Shown: positions 23,271-33,074 of the stretch, piece after piece | Layout of the letters: every line of letters starts with the position of its first letter | Numbering within the stretch: the stretch's first letter is position 1 | Source: Symbiodinium natans | Lineage: Eukaryota; Sar; Dinophyceae; Suessiales; Symbiodiniaceae | Direction of reading: 5' to 3' | DNA length: 64,000 bases | Assembly: GCA_905221605.1 (NCBI GenBank) | Contig: CAJNDS010002344.1 | Span: 1-64,000 of the forward strand | Position numbers and translations under genes: made by a program | The notes under the pieces: generated by a model | What the model was told of the DNA's origin: nothing | Database searches by the model: none | What the model saw: only the letters and a program-made list of their open reading frames with translations

Positions 23271-24509
23271 ATGGCCGACTTCGACGACGAGATGCAACGC
23301 CTCTTGGAGGACGCAGGGGCCGACATGAGTCTCCGACGTTATCTTCGTCATAGAGGCTTCATCAAGGCAGGCCTCTTTGCGGCAGCTGCCTCGTCGACCG
23401 ACGAGCTTGATGCGGCGTTGCTTCAGCCCCTCATTGACGGCTACACGATCGCGACGGACGACATCATCCAGCTGGACGCATTGGCGGTCACTGTAGCAAA
23501 AGCAAGACTTCGCTTCATTTGGAAAAAGTCCCAGCCGGCTGGAGCGGCCCCGACTGCAGCTACGGCACCGACAGCGACTGCGTCCGCAGCTACCTCCTCG
23601 AAATCGTCCAAAGAACTACCGTCAGGTTGGTGGGCGGCCCAAATTGCCAAGTACGAGGCGGGTTCGGGGACGACCCCGTCCCGCACGTTCCCACAGGATG
23701 AACTCTTAGGCGCAGAAACGGTGCTGGCGCGTCTGGTACATGAAGACAAGACGAAACTGTACACGGCTCTGTCGCTCACAGAGTTAGTAGAGGCACGCTT
23801 CTTCAATGCAGCGGGCGAGCCCAACCCCATCCACCAGCATCGCCACAACAAAAAGTCGACTACGCTCACTATCAAGAGGGAGGGCGACCACGACGACGGA
23901 TACTCCTTGGAGGCAGAGAAAGAAGCGCCTTGGAACCCAAAGTCGACCCTCGCGATCCTGGACTGTCTGACGGCGATCAGGTGGGCGTGGACTTTGTGTG
24001 AGTTTGGCGAGGAGAGCGACATCGTCCGCTTCATCAACTGGTTCCAAAAGAAAGTCAGGCAGAACTCTTCACGCTTGGAACAAATGAAGTCCTACTGGGA
24101 GGCCGTGGCGTGGAGAATTGCGCTGCAGTCTCGCTCCGGGGGCAAGCTCGCCGACATCGTTGACGCGATCATCGACGACACGCAGGCCTTTCAGGAAGCC
24201 ATGGCCCGCGATGTCCCGTCAGACCGCCCGGCCAAGAAGCAGACCTTGCAGACTTCTACGACCACGCAGCATTGGACGCCAAAGTGGGAGTCAAAGACCA
24301 GCGACTTCAAGGGCAAGTCGCGCAAAGGCGGGGGCAAGGGTGGCAAGCCCGTACTCAAGCGGTGGCAGCCGTACTCGTACGGCGACAGGCGGCCAGAACA
24401 AGGCAGTTGGCAGCGCGACTCGTGGCGTTCCGACGGTGACCGCTACTCGGGCCGGCAGGACCACTCGCAGTCTTGGGGCAGCCATGCTTGGGGCCATCGC
24501 AGCGAATAG
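23271..24509 (+). CDS. Gag-like retroelement protein
   Basis: The frame is open from an ATG at 23091, but a C-rich low-complexity stretch separates that from the ATG at 23271 (GTAGCCATGGCCGAC), which I prefer as start; this gives about 412 aa. The N-terminus (MADFDDEMQRLLEDAG) is helical and acidic, followed by an Ala/Thr-rich linker and a globular middle. The C-terminus is basic and Gly/Arg/Ser-rich (GKSRKGGGKGGK, then YGDRRPEQGSWQRDSWR), fitting RNA binding. It ends at TAG 24507-24509 and the same frame then runs directly into the methyltransferase, so the stop may be bypassed. Assignment as gag-like rests on position and composition, not on a recognised domain. Confidence 0.6.
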   Translation: MADFDDEMQRLLEDAGADMSLRRYLRHRGFIKAGLFAAAASSTDELDAALLQPLIDGYTIATDDIIQLDALAVTVAKARLRFIWKKSQPAGAAPTAATAPTATASAATSSKSSKELPSGWWAAQIAKYEAGSGTTPSRTFPQDELLGAETVLARLVHEDKTKLYTALSLTELVEARFFNAAGEPNPIHQHRHNKKSTTLTIKREGDHDDGYSLEAEKEAPWNPKSTLAILDCLTAIRWAWTLCEFGEESDIVRFINWFQKKVRQNSSRLEQMKSYWEAVAWRIALQSRSGGKLADIVDAIIDDTQAFQEAMARDVPSDRPAKKQTLQTSTTTQHWTPKWESKTSDFKGKSRKGGGKGGKPVLKRWQPYSYGDRRPEQGSWQRDSWRSDGDRYSGRQDHSQSWGSHAWGHRSE

Positions 24510-25870
24510 GGACAGCACGGGCCACCCGCTTTGGGGGGTGGACCCGACCCGCAGCCACGGACACACGGAGCGCAGCCCGGACAGGCGAAGCGACCCCGCA
24601 TTGAGTCCCCGGCCGTGGTCCTCAAACCCAACCCCCGCTTCAGCCAGCGCAAACAAGGCCTCATCGTCTTAAGCTTCTTTGACGGCCTCGGCTCCGCCCC
24701 GCACATTGCAACCACGTGGCTACAGCACTTCGAGGTGCGCCGCATTTTCGCATGGGAGACGGACGGCGACCTAGCAAAGTTGTCACAAGAGCGCTTCGGC
24801 GCGTTGTTAGTGCACCGAGGCGATTTCGTCGCCGATGGACAGGAGCTGCGCGGTACTGGCGACAGGGGGCCCGCCGTGCCACGACCACAGTCGCATTCGC
24901 AGCGAGGCTCCCGGGTCGGCGGGTCCGGATGGATCCAAGTTCCTTAGATTCTGCGAGTTCCTCCGAAGTTTGGAAGCCGCCTGGGGTCGAGCTCAGGCTG
25001 CTCTGGTGGTGGAAAACGTGGTGCCGCAGAACAAGCAGGATGTCCGAATGTTCGAACAGAAGCTCTCGGCCACGGCAGTGGTGGCGGATGCAGCCGACTT
25101 CGGAGTGATATCCCGTCCACGGGTCTGGTGGACCCGCATTCAGTGGCAACAACTGGCTTCGTCTTCCTCGTGCCCAGTCAGATTGCGCTGGTCGAAATAC
25201 CAAGGCCTTCCACAAGTTCATCTTGACGTGCCCAAGGACGACCTACACGACTACGACGTCGGCGAGTTACAGTGGCCAGAGAACCTCACATCAGGGAGGC
25301 GACTACTACCGTGCCTGACGACTCCGGCCGACAACCCGGAAGGGCGTTCGGCGCCGCGCTCATGCAAAGGGAAGGTCGACAGCGACACGCAGGCAAGATG
25401 GTTGGCGCACAACCGCTCCTTGGCACCTTGGCACTTCGAAGCTGGGAACATGTGGAAGGCTCCGGATGGACGCCTATGCCTACCGACCCCGTCTATCAAA
25501 GAACAGCTGCATCACCTCCCCAAGGACTACACGTCTGCGCTCACGCCCCACCAGCGTGACAAAGCGCTGGCCAATGGTTGGCACGTGGGTGTGGCAAGGT
25601 GGATGATGGCGCTGGCGCTGTTTTGCGGGCAAATACCGGCATCTTCCTCGACAACGTCTGTGCCGCAACCTCTAGGGCCGTTTGGAGAGAACGCCCTCGA
25701 CGTGGTGTGCAACATTTGGCAGTCCGCGCCACTGCTAGTGGGGCCAGGGGTGCCATTAGCACAGGAGGCGGTCGACCTCTCGGCGATCACCGACTCTGCG
25801 GAACATTGGCGTGCCTCGTTCGGTCTACTACACCCGCACCAAGCGCCACCGTCGTTGGAGCCAGGGCTAG
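24510..25870 (+). CDS. C5 cytosine DNA methyltransferase domain (frameshifted)
   Basis: Conserved C5-MTase motifs appear in order. Motif I is LSFFDGLGSAPHIA (about 24666-24707, AdoMet binding). Motif IV is TGGPPCHDHS with catalytic Cys codon at 24877-24879. Motif VI is VVENVV with the Glu codon at 25012. Motif VIII-like is ISRPRVWW near 25110. A motif IX/X-like region is LPKDYTSALTPHQRDKALAN then GWHVGVARWMM near 25520-25610. Motif I lies in the frame of the gag-like ORF; motif IV onward lies one base forward, so a +1 shift is needed between about 24835 and 24865. This may be a one-base insertion or programmed. The frame-1 ORF is open to 26103. The product would transfer a methyl group from AdoMet to cytosine; independent capture of such enzymes by dinoflagellate retrotransposons has been reported. 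Confidence 0.82.
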
Positions 25871-27862
25871 CCCAGTGGTTGCCGGTTTGGAGCCATTGGA
25901 AGAGCGTGCTACCTGACCTTCGACCTCGAGTCACGCAGGCCCTTAAACTCTTCGTGGACGGAAGAGACTGCGCAGTGGTTCAGCACATTGCCGACTCACG
26001 TCAAGGAGCTCTACCAGGACACAAGCGGTCGCCCTACCTTACAAGTACCGGCGATCAAGTCGCTGGCGCAACGACTCGGTTGGCCAGACTACGTCCTATT
26101 TGACGAGCTGTCACAAGGATTCCCACTGCTAGGCCAAATCAGCCCTGGTGCAGGATGGCGACAGAGGTCGGACGCGAGGTACTCCACCCCAGTACGATTG
26201 GAGCAGTTCTTCAGGGAGAACGACGAGTTTGTGTGCACTCGACTACGTCACACCAAGGTGGACCAGCATTGGCGCACCATGGCAACGGAGATAGCCAGCG
26301 ATGTCGTCAAAGGCCGAATGGAGGGGCCGTTCGAAGCGCCGGCCCATTGGCCTAAGCGCACAGTGGCTCTGGCCGATTTTGAACACACAAGACGTCTTCT
26401 CCCCCTTCCACTAGGCGGCCGTATGGCAGTATCTTTTGCTTTCCCGGTGCACCAGGTGGGGGCGGACGGTGCGCCCAAGGTACGCAGGGCGGAGGATTGG
26501 CGATCCAGTGGGGCGAACAAGACCGTCTCAGTGGACGACACGCCAGCGTACCATGACATCTATGCCTTCATTGCAGTGGGGAGAGCGATTGCAGCTCGGC
26601 ACCCAGGGGTACAGCTGGTTACCTGGGGCCTTGACCATGAGGCAGCATATAGGCAGCTACCGGCAGAGAACCCCGACCACGCCTACGTGATCCTTCCCAC
26701 GCCCGCAGGGCCGACCCTATGGCGACATCGAGCCCTACTCTTCGGTTCGACCGCGTCGGTTTGGTCTTACTGTAGAACGGCCGACTGCATGGCTTGGTTG
26801 ACTCGGTCATTATGGTTGTCGCCGACCCTCCACTTTGTCGACGACTACGGCGCCACAGAGACGTCCCCGGAAGCCAACTCCAGCTTCCAAGAGATCCAGG
26901 AGGGTTGCGGGTATTTGGGTTTTAGGTTTAAAGCCTCCAAGGCCCAACCACCTTCGAACAAGCAGACGTTGTTGGGGGTCGAGCTTCAGTACTTCCCTGA
27001 CAGAGCCGAGATACACCCGACCTCTGCTCGTGTTGCCCGACTTCGCAACCAGTTGGAAGAACTTCTCGTATGTGGACAACTCCGACCCCGTGACGCGGCC
27101 TCCTTGGTTGGTCGATTACAGTTTGTGGCCCAATCGCTGTTCGGACAAGCCGGAGCAGCGGCACTCAAGCCCTTCCATAGACGGGCAGCAGCAGAGAACC
27201 ACAGACGAGGAGGCGCGGAGTGGCCGCTAGGCTCGGCGTTGACTTCGGCGACCCAATGGCTGGTAGGGAGATTGCAGGCACCCAGACCGCGAACGATCAA
27301 CTTCGTCGTGCATGATACGGCCGTGATCTACGCTGACGCCTTCTTCGAGATGGGGGGACGCAAATGGCGACCAGGCGACGACTACGACATCGACAACATC
27401 GTGGCCCCTAGCACTTTCGTCAACGGTTGGGGCTGTGTGGTCCGGACCAAAGACGAGTGCCTCTACGCAGCGGGAACTCTTCCAATGTGGTTCACACGTC
27501 ACTTCTTTACGAGAAGAAGCTACATTTACGTGCTCGAGATCATGGCGCAGGTGATCCCATTGGTCCGGCTCGCAGACAGATTGCCTCGGCACATCACACT
27601 CTTCATCGACAACGAACCTGCACGACACGCTTTGATCAAGGGTTTTGGCAGGGACGACTGCGTGAACAAGCTGATCCAATGGTTCTGGACCTTCGTGGAG
27701 GACCACGGTTGGTGGCCGGTATGGCAACGTGTGCCGACTTCAGCCAATGTAAGCGATGCCGTGAGCCGCTTTGACTTCGACCACGCGGAAGCAGAGGGTT
27801 GGCAACGCGTCGACCTCACCGACGACGCCTTCTTGCAGTTTGTCCTTGACTCGATTTTGTGA
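25871..27862 (+). CDS. Reverse transcriptase-RNase H
   Basis: The frame is open from 25871 (after TAG at 25868) to the TGA at 27860, about 663 codons, overlapping the methyltransferase frame to 26103 and shifted +1 from it. There is no convincing ATG at the start, so it is probably translated by frameshift or from a longer polyprotein. RT motifs: A, WGLDHEAAYRQLP (first Asp codon 26633); B, LLFGSTASVWSYCR; C, LHFVDDYG (Asp-Asp at 26840-26845); D/E region, YLGFRFKASKAQPPSNKQTL then LGVEL. The RNase H domain follows with acidic residues in YADAFFEMG (Asp codon 27335), YVLEIMAQ, LFIDNEPARHAL and ANVSDAVSRF. The arrangement fits DIRS-order RT-RH. All catalytic acids are present. Confidence 0.88.
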   Translation, partial: PSGCRFGAIGRACYLTFDLESRRPLNSSWTEETAQWFSTLPTHVKELYQDTSGRPTLQVPAIKSLAQRLGWPDYVLFDELSQGFPLLGQISPGAGWRQRSDARYSTPVRLEQFFRENDEFVCTRLRHTKVDQHWRTMATEIASDVVKGRMEGPFEAPAHWPKRTVALADFEHTRRLLPLPLGGRMAVSFAFPVHQVGADGAPKVRRAEDWRSSGANKTVSVDDTPAYHDIYAFIAVGRAIAARHPGVQLVTWGLDHEAAYRQLPAENPDHAYVILPTPAGPTLWRHRALLFGSTASVWSYCRTADCMAWLTRSLWLSPTLHFVDDYGATETSPEANSSFQEIQEGCGYLGFRFKASKAQPPSNKQTLLGVELQYFPDRAEIHPTSARVARLRNQLEELLVCGQLRPRDAASLVGRLQFVAQSLFGQAGAAALKPFHRRAAAENHRRGGAEWPLGSALTSATQWLVGRLQAPRPRTINFVVHDTAVIYADAFFEMGGRKWRPGDDYDIDNIVAPSTFVNGWGCVVRTKDECLYAAGTLPMWFTRHFFTRRSYIYVLEIMAQVIPLVRLADRLPRHITLFIDNEPARHALIKGFGRDDCVNKLIQWFWTFVEDHGWWPVWQRVPTSANVSDAVSRFDFDHAEAEGWQRVDLTDDAFLQFVLDSIL

Positions 27863-27904
27863 GGGCCTGCCGGTGCGAGTTTATGGCCTCAGGCGTCGCA
27901 CCTA

Positions 27905-28048
27905 TGGTGTTTGCAGTCGACCTCGACTTCGACCGACCACGAATGGTGGATAGGTCGATGCGGGGAACGACTGACACGACGCCTGCTGGAGTCTTCGCAT
28001 AAAAGACCGCCGAACCAGTTTTGGCTCATTGTGAAGCGACGTAATGTC
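27905..28048 (+). repeat. Split direct repeat B1
   Basis: 144 bp, begins 42 bp after the RT-RNase H stop, matches B2 essentially base for base, and runs straight into A2. Confidence 0.92.
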
Positions 28049-28147
28049 GTGTAGAGCAACGCGTTGCTCGTAGTGACATTGTACGAGCGATCCAACCGCA
28101 GTTGATCGCTCGAGACCTTTGAGCACCTTTTGCTTTAAGCACCCACC
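28049..28147 (+). repeat. Split direct repeat A2
   Basis: 99 bp copy of A1, including the palindrome GAGCAACGCGTTGCTC (28054-28069). A 12-bp spacer (28148-28159) separates it from B2. Confidence 0.92.
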
Positions 28148-28159
28148 CACGCCACCCAG

Positions 28160-28303
28160 TGGTGTTTGCAGTCGACCTCGACTTCGACCGACCACGAATG
28201 GTGGATAGGTCGATGCGGGGAACGACTGACACGACGCCTGCTGGAGTCTTCGCATAAAAGACCGCCGAACCAGTTTTGGCTCATTGTGAAGCGACGTAAT
28301 GTC
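28160..28303 (+). repeat. Split direct repeat B2 (right end)
   Basis: 144 bp copy of B1. Host-type sequence with telomeric words resumes right after GTAATGTC. Confidence 0.92.
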
Positions 28304-28626
28304 ACATTGAATCTTCAACCCCCCTTAAGCCCTGAGTCTAACACCCCAAGACCTCGAGACGCTTCAACCCCCGATTGTGCCCGAAACCTGCGACTTCGCA
28401 GGGCCCTCAACCCTTTAGGGTTTAGGGCTTCGGGTTACTTCCTTTAAGCCTGAACTCTCAACCCTCAACCACTCCGGGCCTTCCACCATCAACCCTGAAC
28501 CAGAACGCGGTAGGCCCTGGAGACATTTTGCCTTTCCCTTATTGTTCAAGAGGAGCATATTCAGGAATCTTTTTCGGAGGGTTTTTTAATTAAGGCCATC
28601 CTAGCTAATTCCCTGAAGGCCCTACC

Positions 28627-28712
28627 TGGGACCCTAGTTACCTACAGATTCGTAGAAAGTACCCCCTGTTTAGTAGGTATATCCCTCAACACTGTACGTA
28701 AAGAGGGTCCCG
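28627..28712. mobile_element. TIR element family E, copy 1
   Basis: The ends GGGACCCTAGTTACCTACAG and CTGTACGTAAAGAGGGTCCC form a 20-bp imperfect inverted repeat. Copies at 47267-47351 and, split by a telomeric array, at 61522-61698. Confidence 0.7.
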
Positions 28713-28839
28713 GTAAACCCCAAACCCCTCGTCTTCGACCTGGCCCAGGAATATCGTCATCCCCCTTGGCGGCGTTGGGAGCCGTTTCCAGACGGAAGGC
28801 CCACACAGTTCTGGGTCCTTCCTTCAGGACGACATGATC

Positions 28840-28935
28840 CCTAAAAGGGTTTATTGGTTCATCTACTTTAATAGGGATTATAGTCGTATAGGGTATATGA
28901 CCCCAATAACTTCGGGGTTCAATTGGTCCTCAAGG
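28840..28935. repeat. Dispersed element family H, copy 1
   Basis: About 95 bp from AAAAGGGTTTATTGGTTCAT to CCTCAAGG. A same-strand copy lies at 53996-54098 and an inverted copy at about 40757-40853. Confidence 0.6.
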
Positions 28936-29875
28936 TTCTTCCAGAAAAGAAGGTGCTGCTGCGAAGATCTAAACCCCAGACCCTAAACCGTTTAACCCTA
29001 CCCAAGCTGCAGCTTTTTGAAGGGTTTAGGGTTCAGGGTTTAGGGTTTAGGGTTTAGGGGAAGAATCTTCTTTACAAGGGGCCCCAAGGAGGGTACCCGT
29101 TTCAGGGAGGACTACTGGGGTTTTAGGGTTCATTGCGGGCTTGTGTTTAGTGTTTGGTTAGTGGTTTAGGGGTCAATGGACTTGCGTGCCCCTCACTGTA
29201 ACACCACTGACTGACCCTACCACCACCAACCCTCAACTCCAAGCCCGCCTCCCTAAACCCTATAATCTCCCGACTCAAGACCCTAAACCTTGGACTCCAT
29301 ACTAAACCCTAAACCCTAGACCCTAAACCCTAAACCCTCAACCCTAAACCCTAAACCCTAAACCCTAACAACATGCCCTCTTTGGGATTGTCTGACCATG
29401 GGCTCCATCAAAGCTTTGGAAGCCTCGGCCGTTGCGTGATCTTGGCTCAGCGCCAGCGTGGAAGAAAGGCGGTGGCATTCTAGCGCCCAGGGCCCAGAGC
29501 ATTATCCCCACCCTAAACCCTAAACCCTAAACCCTAAACCCTAAACCCTAAGCCCTAAACCCAGGTTATCTCTTGGGTGGGTTATCTCTTGGGTGGAACT
29601 TTACAAGGCCCGTTTCAGTTAGCTGCCTTTTGTCTTTTTTGTCTTTGTCGGGAGGGGGGGGGCAGGTTTTCGCCCTTGCTTGCAGAAGCTGCATTGGAAG
29701 GTTGAGGGCTCCAGGTTTCGTAGCGCTTGGGGCCGAAAAACCGTGCATCCTCAAGTTGAAAGTTTGTTTGGTTGATGGGGTTTGAGGTTCGGTTCGGGCC
29801 CTGTTCACAAGCCCTAAACCTTAAACCCTAAACCCTAAACCCTAAACCCTAAACCGGTTCTTATCTGTCACAGAC

Positions 29876-31678
29876 ATGGCTGAAGCCAGCTCGACTGATG
29901 CGCGTTTGGTGGCAGGCTTCATCGAGCTATGCGATCCCGAAGGATTGCAGCAGTTCGCCCCGGTCAACTTTGACTGGAACCAACCGATCGGAGACACAAG
30001 CCGACTGCCGCTGGTCATGGCAATTAAGCAGAGCTTAACCAGCACCGCTGCTAAGCGTCAAAAGCAGCTAGCGCTGATCGAGTGGCTGCTACGGGTTGGC
30101 GCAGACCCCCTGCGCAAGATGCCTGAGCACTCGATTGGGTTTTGCATCTACCTGCCAGATAGAGATGAGACGTCGGTAGACACTGCCTGCGCAGGGGAAT
30201 CGACAATGTCATTCATCTTCAGCTTACTAGGAAGCCTGCGACAAGGAGCTGGTGACGCAGACTGGTCTTCAGAGTGTAAGCACCTAGAAGACGTCCTGGC
30301 CGTGATAAAACGAGCAACATCTGCAAAAACAGCCGCGGGTCACAAAGTTGCGGTGCATCAGGATGTTGTGAGCTTGTGGGAGTCACTTCGCGACTTCACT
30401 TCCACTCACAACGTGATCTTTGAAGCGGCAGACGGGGAGGTATCTGCTCATGACATGGTCCTCATGCTTGCCTCGCCGGTTTTTTGGTAGCACACTGGTA
30501 GCCTTCTCTCCCTTTTTTTGGTGCAAGCTTCTCTATAAAGTGTCCAACCCCACAAGGGTGCCCTTGCTATGATCTGGGCATTTCCCAAAACAGGGGCACC
30601 TCTAATATGCACCCAAAATACTACAATCCTTCTTCTGGAAACCCCAAAAAAGGGTACACAAATATTTTCGAAACCCTAAACCCTAAACCCTAAACCCCAA
30701 ACCCTAAACCCTAAACCCTAAACCCTAAACCCCACATGGTTGCTGGGCTGCCAAGGTCTTGCGGGCCATGTTGGAGTCCGCGATGAAGGAAGGCGCCAAC
30801 CGACGCATTCAGGTCAAAGACTCTTCCAGCCAGGGCGTGACCCTCTTCCTTGACATGCTGTACCTCGGCAGGGAGCCCTAAACCCTAGACCTTGGACCCT
30901 AAACCCTAAACCCTAAACCCTAAACCCTAAACCCTAGGACCCGGAGTAGGCCCTGGTTCCCTTTTTTAGGGCCTTTGGGTTCCCTTGTAAGCCCCCTTAA
31001 ACTCGAAAGGGCACCCTGTCTTATTCCTAGGTTACTCTTGCTTCAGCTTTCGACACCTTTCAGAAGGATGGAGGGTGTAGGGTTTGGGGTTAAGGGTCTA
31101 GGGTTTAGGGCTTAGGGTTTAGGGTTTAGGGCTTATTCTTGCTTCAGCTTAGACACCTTTCAGAAGGATTTAGGGTTTAGGGTTTAGGGTTTTAGGTTCT
31201 GCCAACCCAGGTATACCAGTTCTACCTGCGTCGAGACCAACTTGAAGACCATGCTCGTCGCATTAGATCCTCAGGCACTGGGTAAGTTACTTTTTTTGTC
31301 ACATTTTTAAAAACCTTTTTGGTTCCATAGAATCCTTTTGCATATATATATATATAAGATGTTAACCTTGTTTGGGCTAGGGTATTCAGCCTCCCTTAGG
31401 ATCTTGCCCACCGATGGCAAGTGTCACACATTGTGGACACGCTTGCGGAGACCTTGCAGCCTGAGATTGATGTTGGTAGCTTTGCAGCGATTGCAGAAGC
31501 CGCCGTGCTCAAGGGCTTAGAGTCATTGCAACGAGCCTGTGCTGCGTTCGGCGCAAAGAACTGCGAGATTCAGTCCATGTTGAAGAAGATCAGCTTCCCG
31601 CCAGCCGTGCAGAAGCTGATGGGGGCGCCTGAGACACAGCAGCCCGAGCAAGGAACACCCAAGCGGCGTAGGTTTTAG
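29876..31678 (+). CDS. BTB/POZ domain protein, four exons
   Basis: Proposed model: exon 1 29876-30478, exon 2 30756-30871, exon 3 31220-31265, exon 4 31400-31678, joining in phase to about 347 aa. The ATG follows TTATCTGTCACAG, a good acceptor that could serve spliced-leader trans-splicing or a 5' UTR intron. The N-terminal 130 residues include an ankyrin-like segment (IEWLLRVGADPLRKMPE). A BTB fold follows across exons 1-2 (VIFEAADGEVSAHDMVLMLA, SP, then VLRAMLESAMKEGANRRIQV and FLDMLYLG). Exons 3-4 give a BACK-like tail (TNLKTMLVAL, DLAHRWQV, IAEAAVLKGLESLQRACAAF). BTB proteins commonly act as dimerising adaptors of cullin-3 ubiquitin ligases; that role is inferred. Intron 1 is GT-AG. Intron 2 lacks an obvious GT donor and intron 3 appears to use GA (TTA before GATCC). 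The stop TAG lies in the first unit of a TTTAGGG array. Confidence 0.72.
30479..30755 (+). mobile_element. BTB intron 1: family A TIR element as intron
   Basis: The intron begins GTTTTTTGGTAGCACACTGG and ends GGTTGCTGGGCTGCCAAG, the two ends of family A. Removing it joins TCG-CCG to GTC-TTG (Ser-Pro-Val-Leu) in phase 0 inside the BTB core. A CCCTAAA array (about 30671-30733) and a family F-like piece sit inside it. Other family A copies: 34411-34592, 42732-42856, 57839-57922, 61389-61500, 62163-62268 and a partial at 63868-63915. Confidence 0.72.
30872..31219 (+). repeat. BTB intron 2 with duplicated segment around a telomeric array
   Basis: Contains CCCTAAA units at its start and TTTAGGG units near its end. 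A 32-33 bp segment (CTTGCTTCAGCTTTCGACAC and on) occurs at 31037-31069 and again at 31138-31169, with the TTTAGGG array between. A family Q element overlaps at 30943-31045. Confidence 0.65.
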
Positions 31679-32357
31679 GGTTTAGGGTTGGGGGATGAGG
31701 GTTTATGGTTTAGGGTTTAAAGGGAGTTTAGGGTTTAGGGTTTAGGGTAAGACGTGACACCATGAGCTCGGAGACATGTTGGCGCGCTTGACAAGGTGCA
31801 CTTGCAGGTTTATGTTAACAAGGAAGCTTGGCAAGGTCTGTAAAGTTCAGAAGTGCCTGAACCCTAAACCCTAAACCCTCAACCTTAAGCTTAAGAAGCT
31901 GTCCAGGTCCTAGATGCACCGAACTCCAAACCTAAGCCACATGGGGGTTTCTGACATCAGGGGTAGGGTTTAGGATTTAGGGTTTAGGGTTCAGGGTTTA
32001 GGTTTTAGGGTCCTTCTTTTTAATTTCATGGGAATCCTACTACTTTGGGGTCTACTGGGGCTCCCTTATTTTCGTAAACCCTCTGAGCCGACCCAGGTCC
32101 CCAACTGAGTACTTACCTGGACCTCCCAATCACACATACTGGTCTAGGTAGACAGGACACCCCAAACCCTAAACCCTAAACCCTAAACCCTAAACCCTAA
32201 ACCCTAAACCCTAAACCCTAAACCTCAAAATCCAAGCCCTGAACCCTGAACACTTGAAGCCCTGGACCAGAACCCTCTGACCCTGAACCCCAAGCTTCCA
32301 AAGAGCCCAAAACCCCCTCACATAAGGAATAGGGTTTAGGGTTTAGGGTTTAGGGTT

Positions 32358-32478
32358 AACCATACTAAGGATCCCTGTATAGTTGAAGGTATATTCCTTA
32401 TTGCCCTTGAATAAGGAATGTACCTTAAACCACACTAAGGATCCCTGTATAGTTGAAGGTATATTCCTTATTTTAAGG
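32358..32478. repeat. Tandem duplication of a 44-bp AT-rich segment
   Basis: CATACTAAGGATCCCTGTAT and the following TAGTTGAAGGTATATTCCTT occur twice (about 32361 and 32431). An inverted piece (AATAAGGAATGTACCTTAAA) lies between, so the unit can fold on itself. Confidence 0.7.
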
Positions 32479-33074
32479 GTTTTGGGGCTCTTTGGGTACT
32501 TCGACTCGGGTTTTGGAGTTGATTCAATTTGTGCTTACCGTCCTCGGGCTTCAGGTTTCCTATTCCTATGGCCCCGTTAAGATTTGTTTTTGTTCATATA
32601 AACCCCTAAGGAATTTTTTTTTGGGGTTCTAGGGGTTCTAAACCCTAAGCCCTCAACCCTAAACCCTTAAGAACCCTATAAAGGGCAGTAGAGAATCGCG
32701 GGTTCAGGGTTTAGGGTTTAGGGTATTTTGGGTTTAGGTTTCAGGGTTCAGGGTTTAGGGTCTAGGGTTTCAGGTTTCGGGTTCAGAAGCCTAACGACCC
32801 CAAACCTTTCTGATGCCAGAGGGAAAAAAAGGAGCCTAGGTTCCGAACTATAACAAACCCTACAAGCCCTGCGCACCCCCCCTCCGTATGAACGCGAAAC
32901 CGCATCCCGGGGGTTTACAAACTCAGGGTTCAGGGTTCAGAGTTGAGGGTTTAGGGTTTAGGGTTTAGGGCTAGGGTTTAGGGTTTAGGGTTGAGGTTTC
33001 ACCCAACCTCTTGAAGCCCACTGTTCACGTTCTCGAGGCTACTTGACGCGCCCGAAGCCATTTATTCCGGTCTT

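Larger units (their letters stand above)
19648..28303 (+). mobile_element. DIRS-order retrotransposon with a DNA methyltransferase
   Basis: An 8656-bp element bounded by split direct repeats: A1 (19648-19746), then all ORFs, then B1 (27905-28048), A2 (28049-28147) and B2 (28160-28303). A1/A2 are 99 bp and essentially identical, B1/B2 are 144 bp and essentially identical. This A1-ORFs-B1-A2-B2 plan is known from Ngaro/PAT-type DIRS elements, which integrate through a tyrosine recombinase via a circular intermediate and make no target duplication; none is evident here. Coding order is Cys-rich protein, tyrosine recombinase, gag-like protein, C5 DNA methyltransferase, RT-RNase H. The near-identity of the repeats suggests a recent insertion, while in-frame stops and +1 shifts mean it is either decayed or uses recoding. 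Telomere-type repeats flank the element but are absent inside it. Confidence 0.88.
28304..29870. other. Repeat-rich region before the BTB gene
   Basis: Holds dispersed elements family R (about 28507-28590, also at 41899-41985), E (28627-28712) and H (28840-28935), then telomere arrays at about 29026-29060, 29300-29370 and 29515-29560. No supportable gene. The 80-aa and 70-aa open frames near 29570-29800 overlap on opposite strands and are not convincing. Confidence 0.6.

Noticed and set aside
21395-27727. Many 60-190 aa frames antisense to the recombinase, methyltransferase and RT
   Set aside because: Shadow frames in GC-rich coding DNA; catalytic motifs are all on the + strand.
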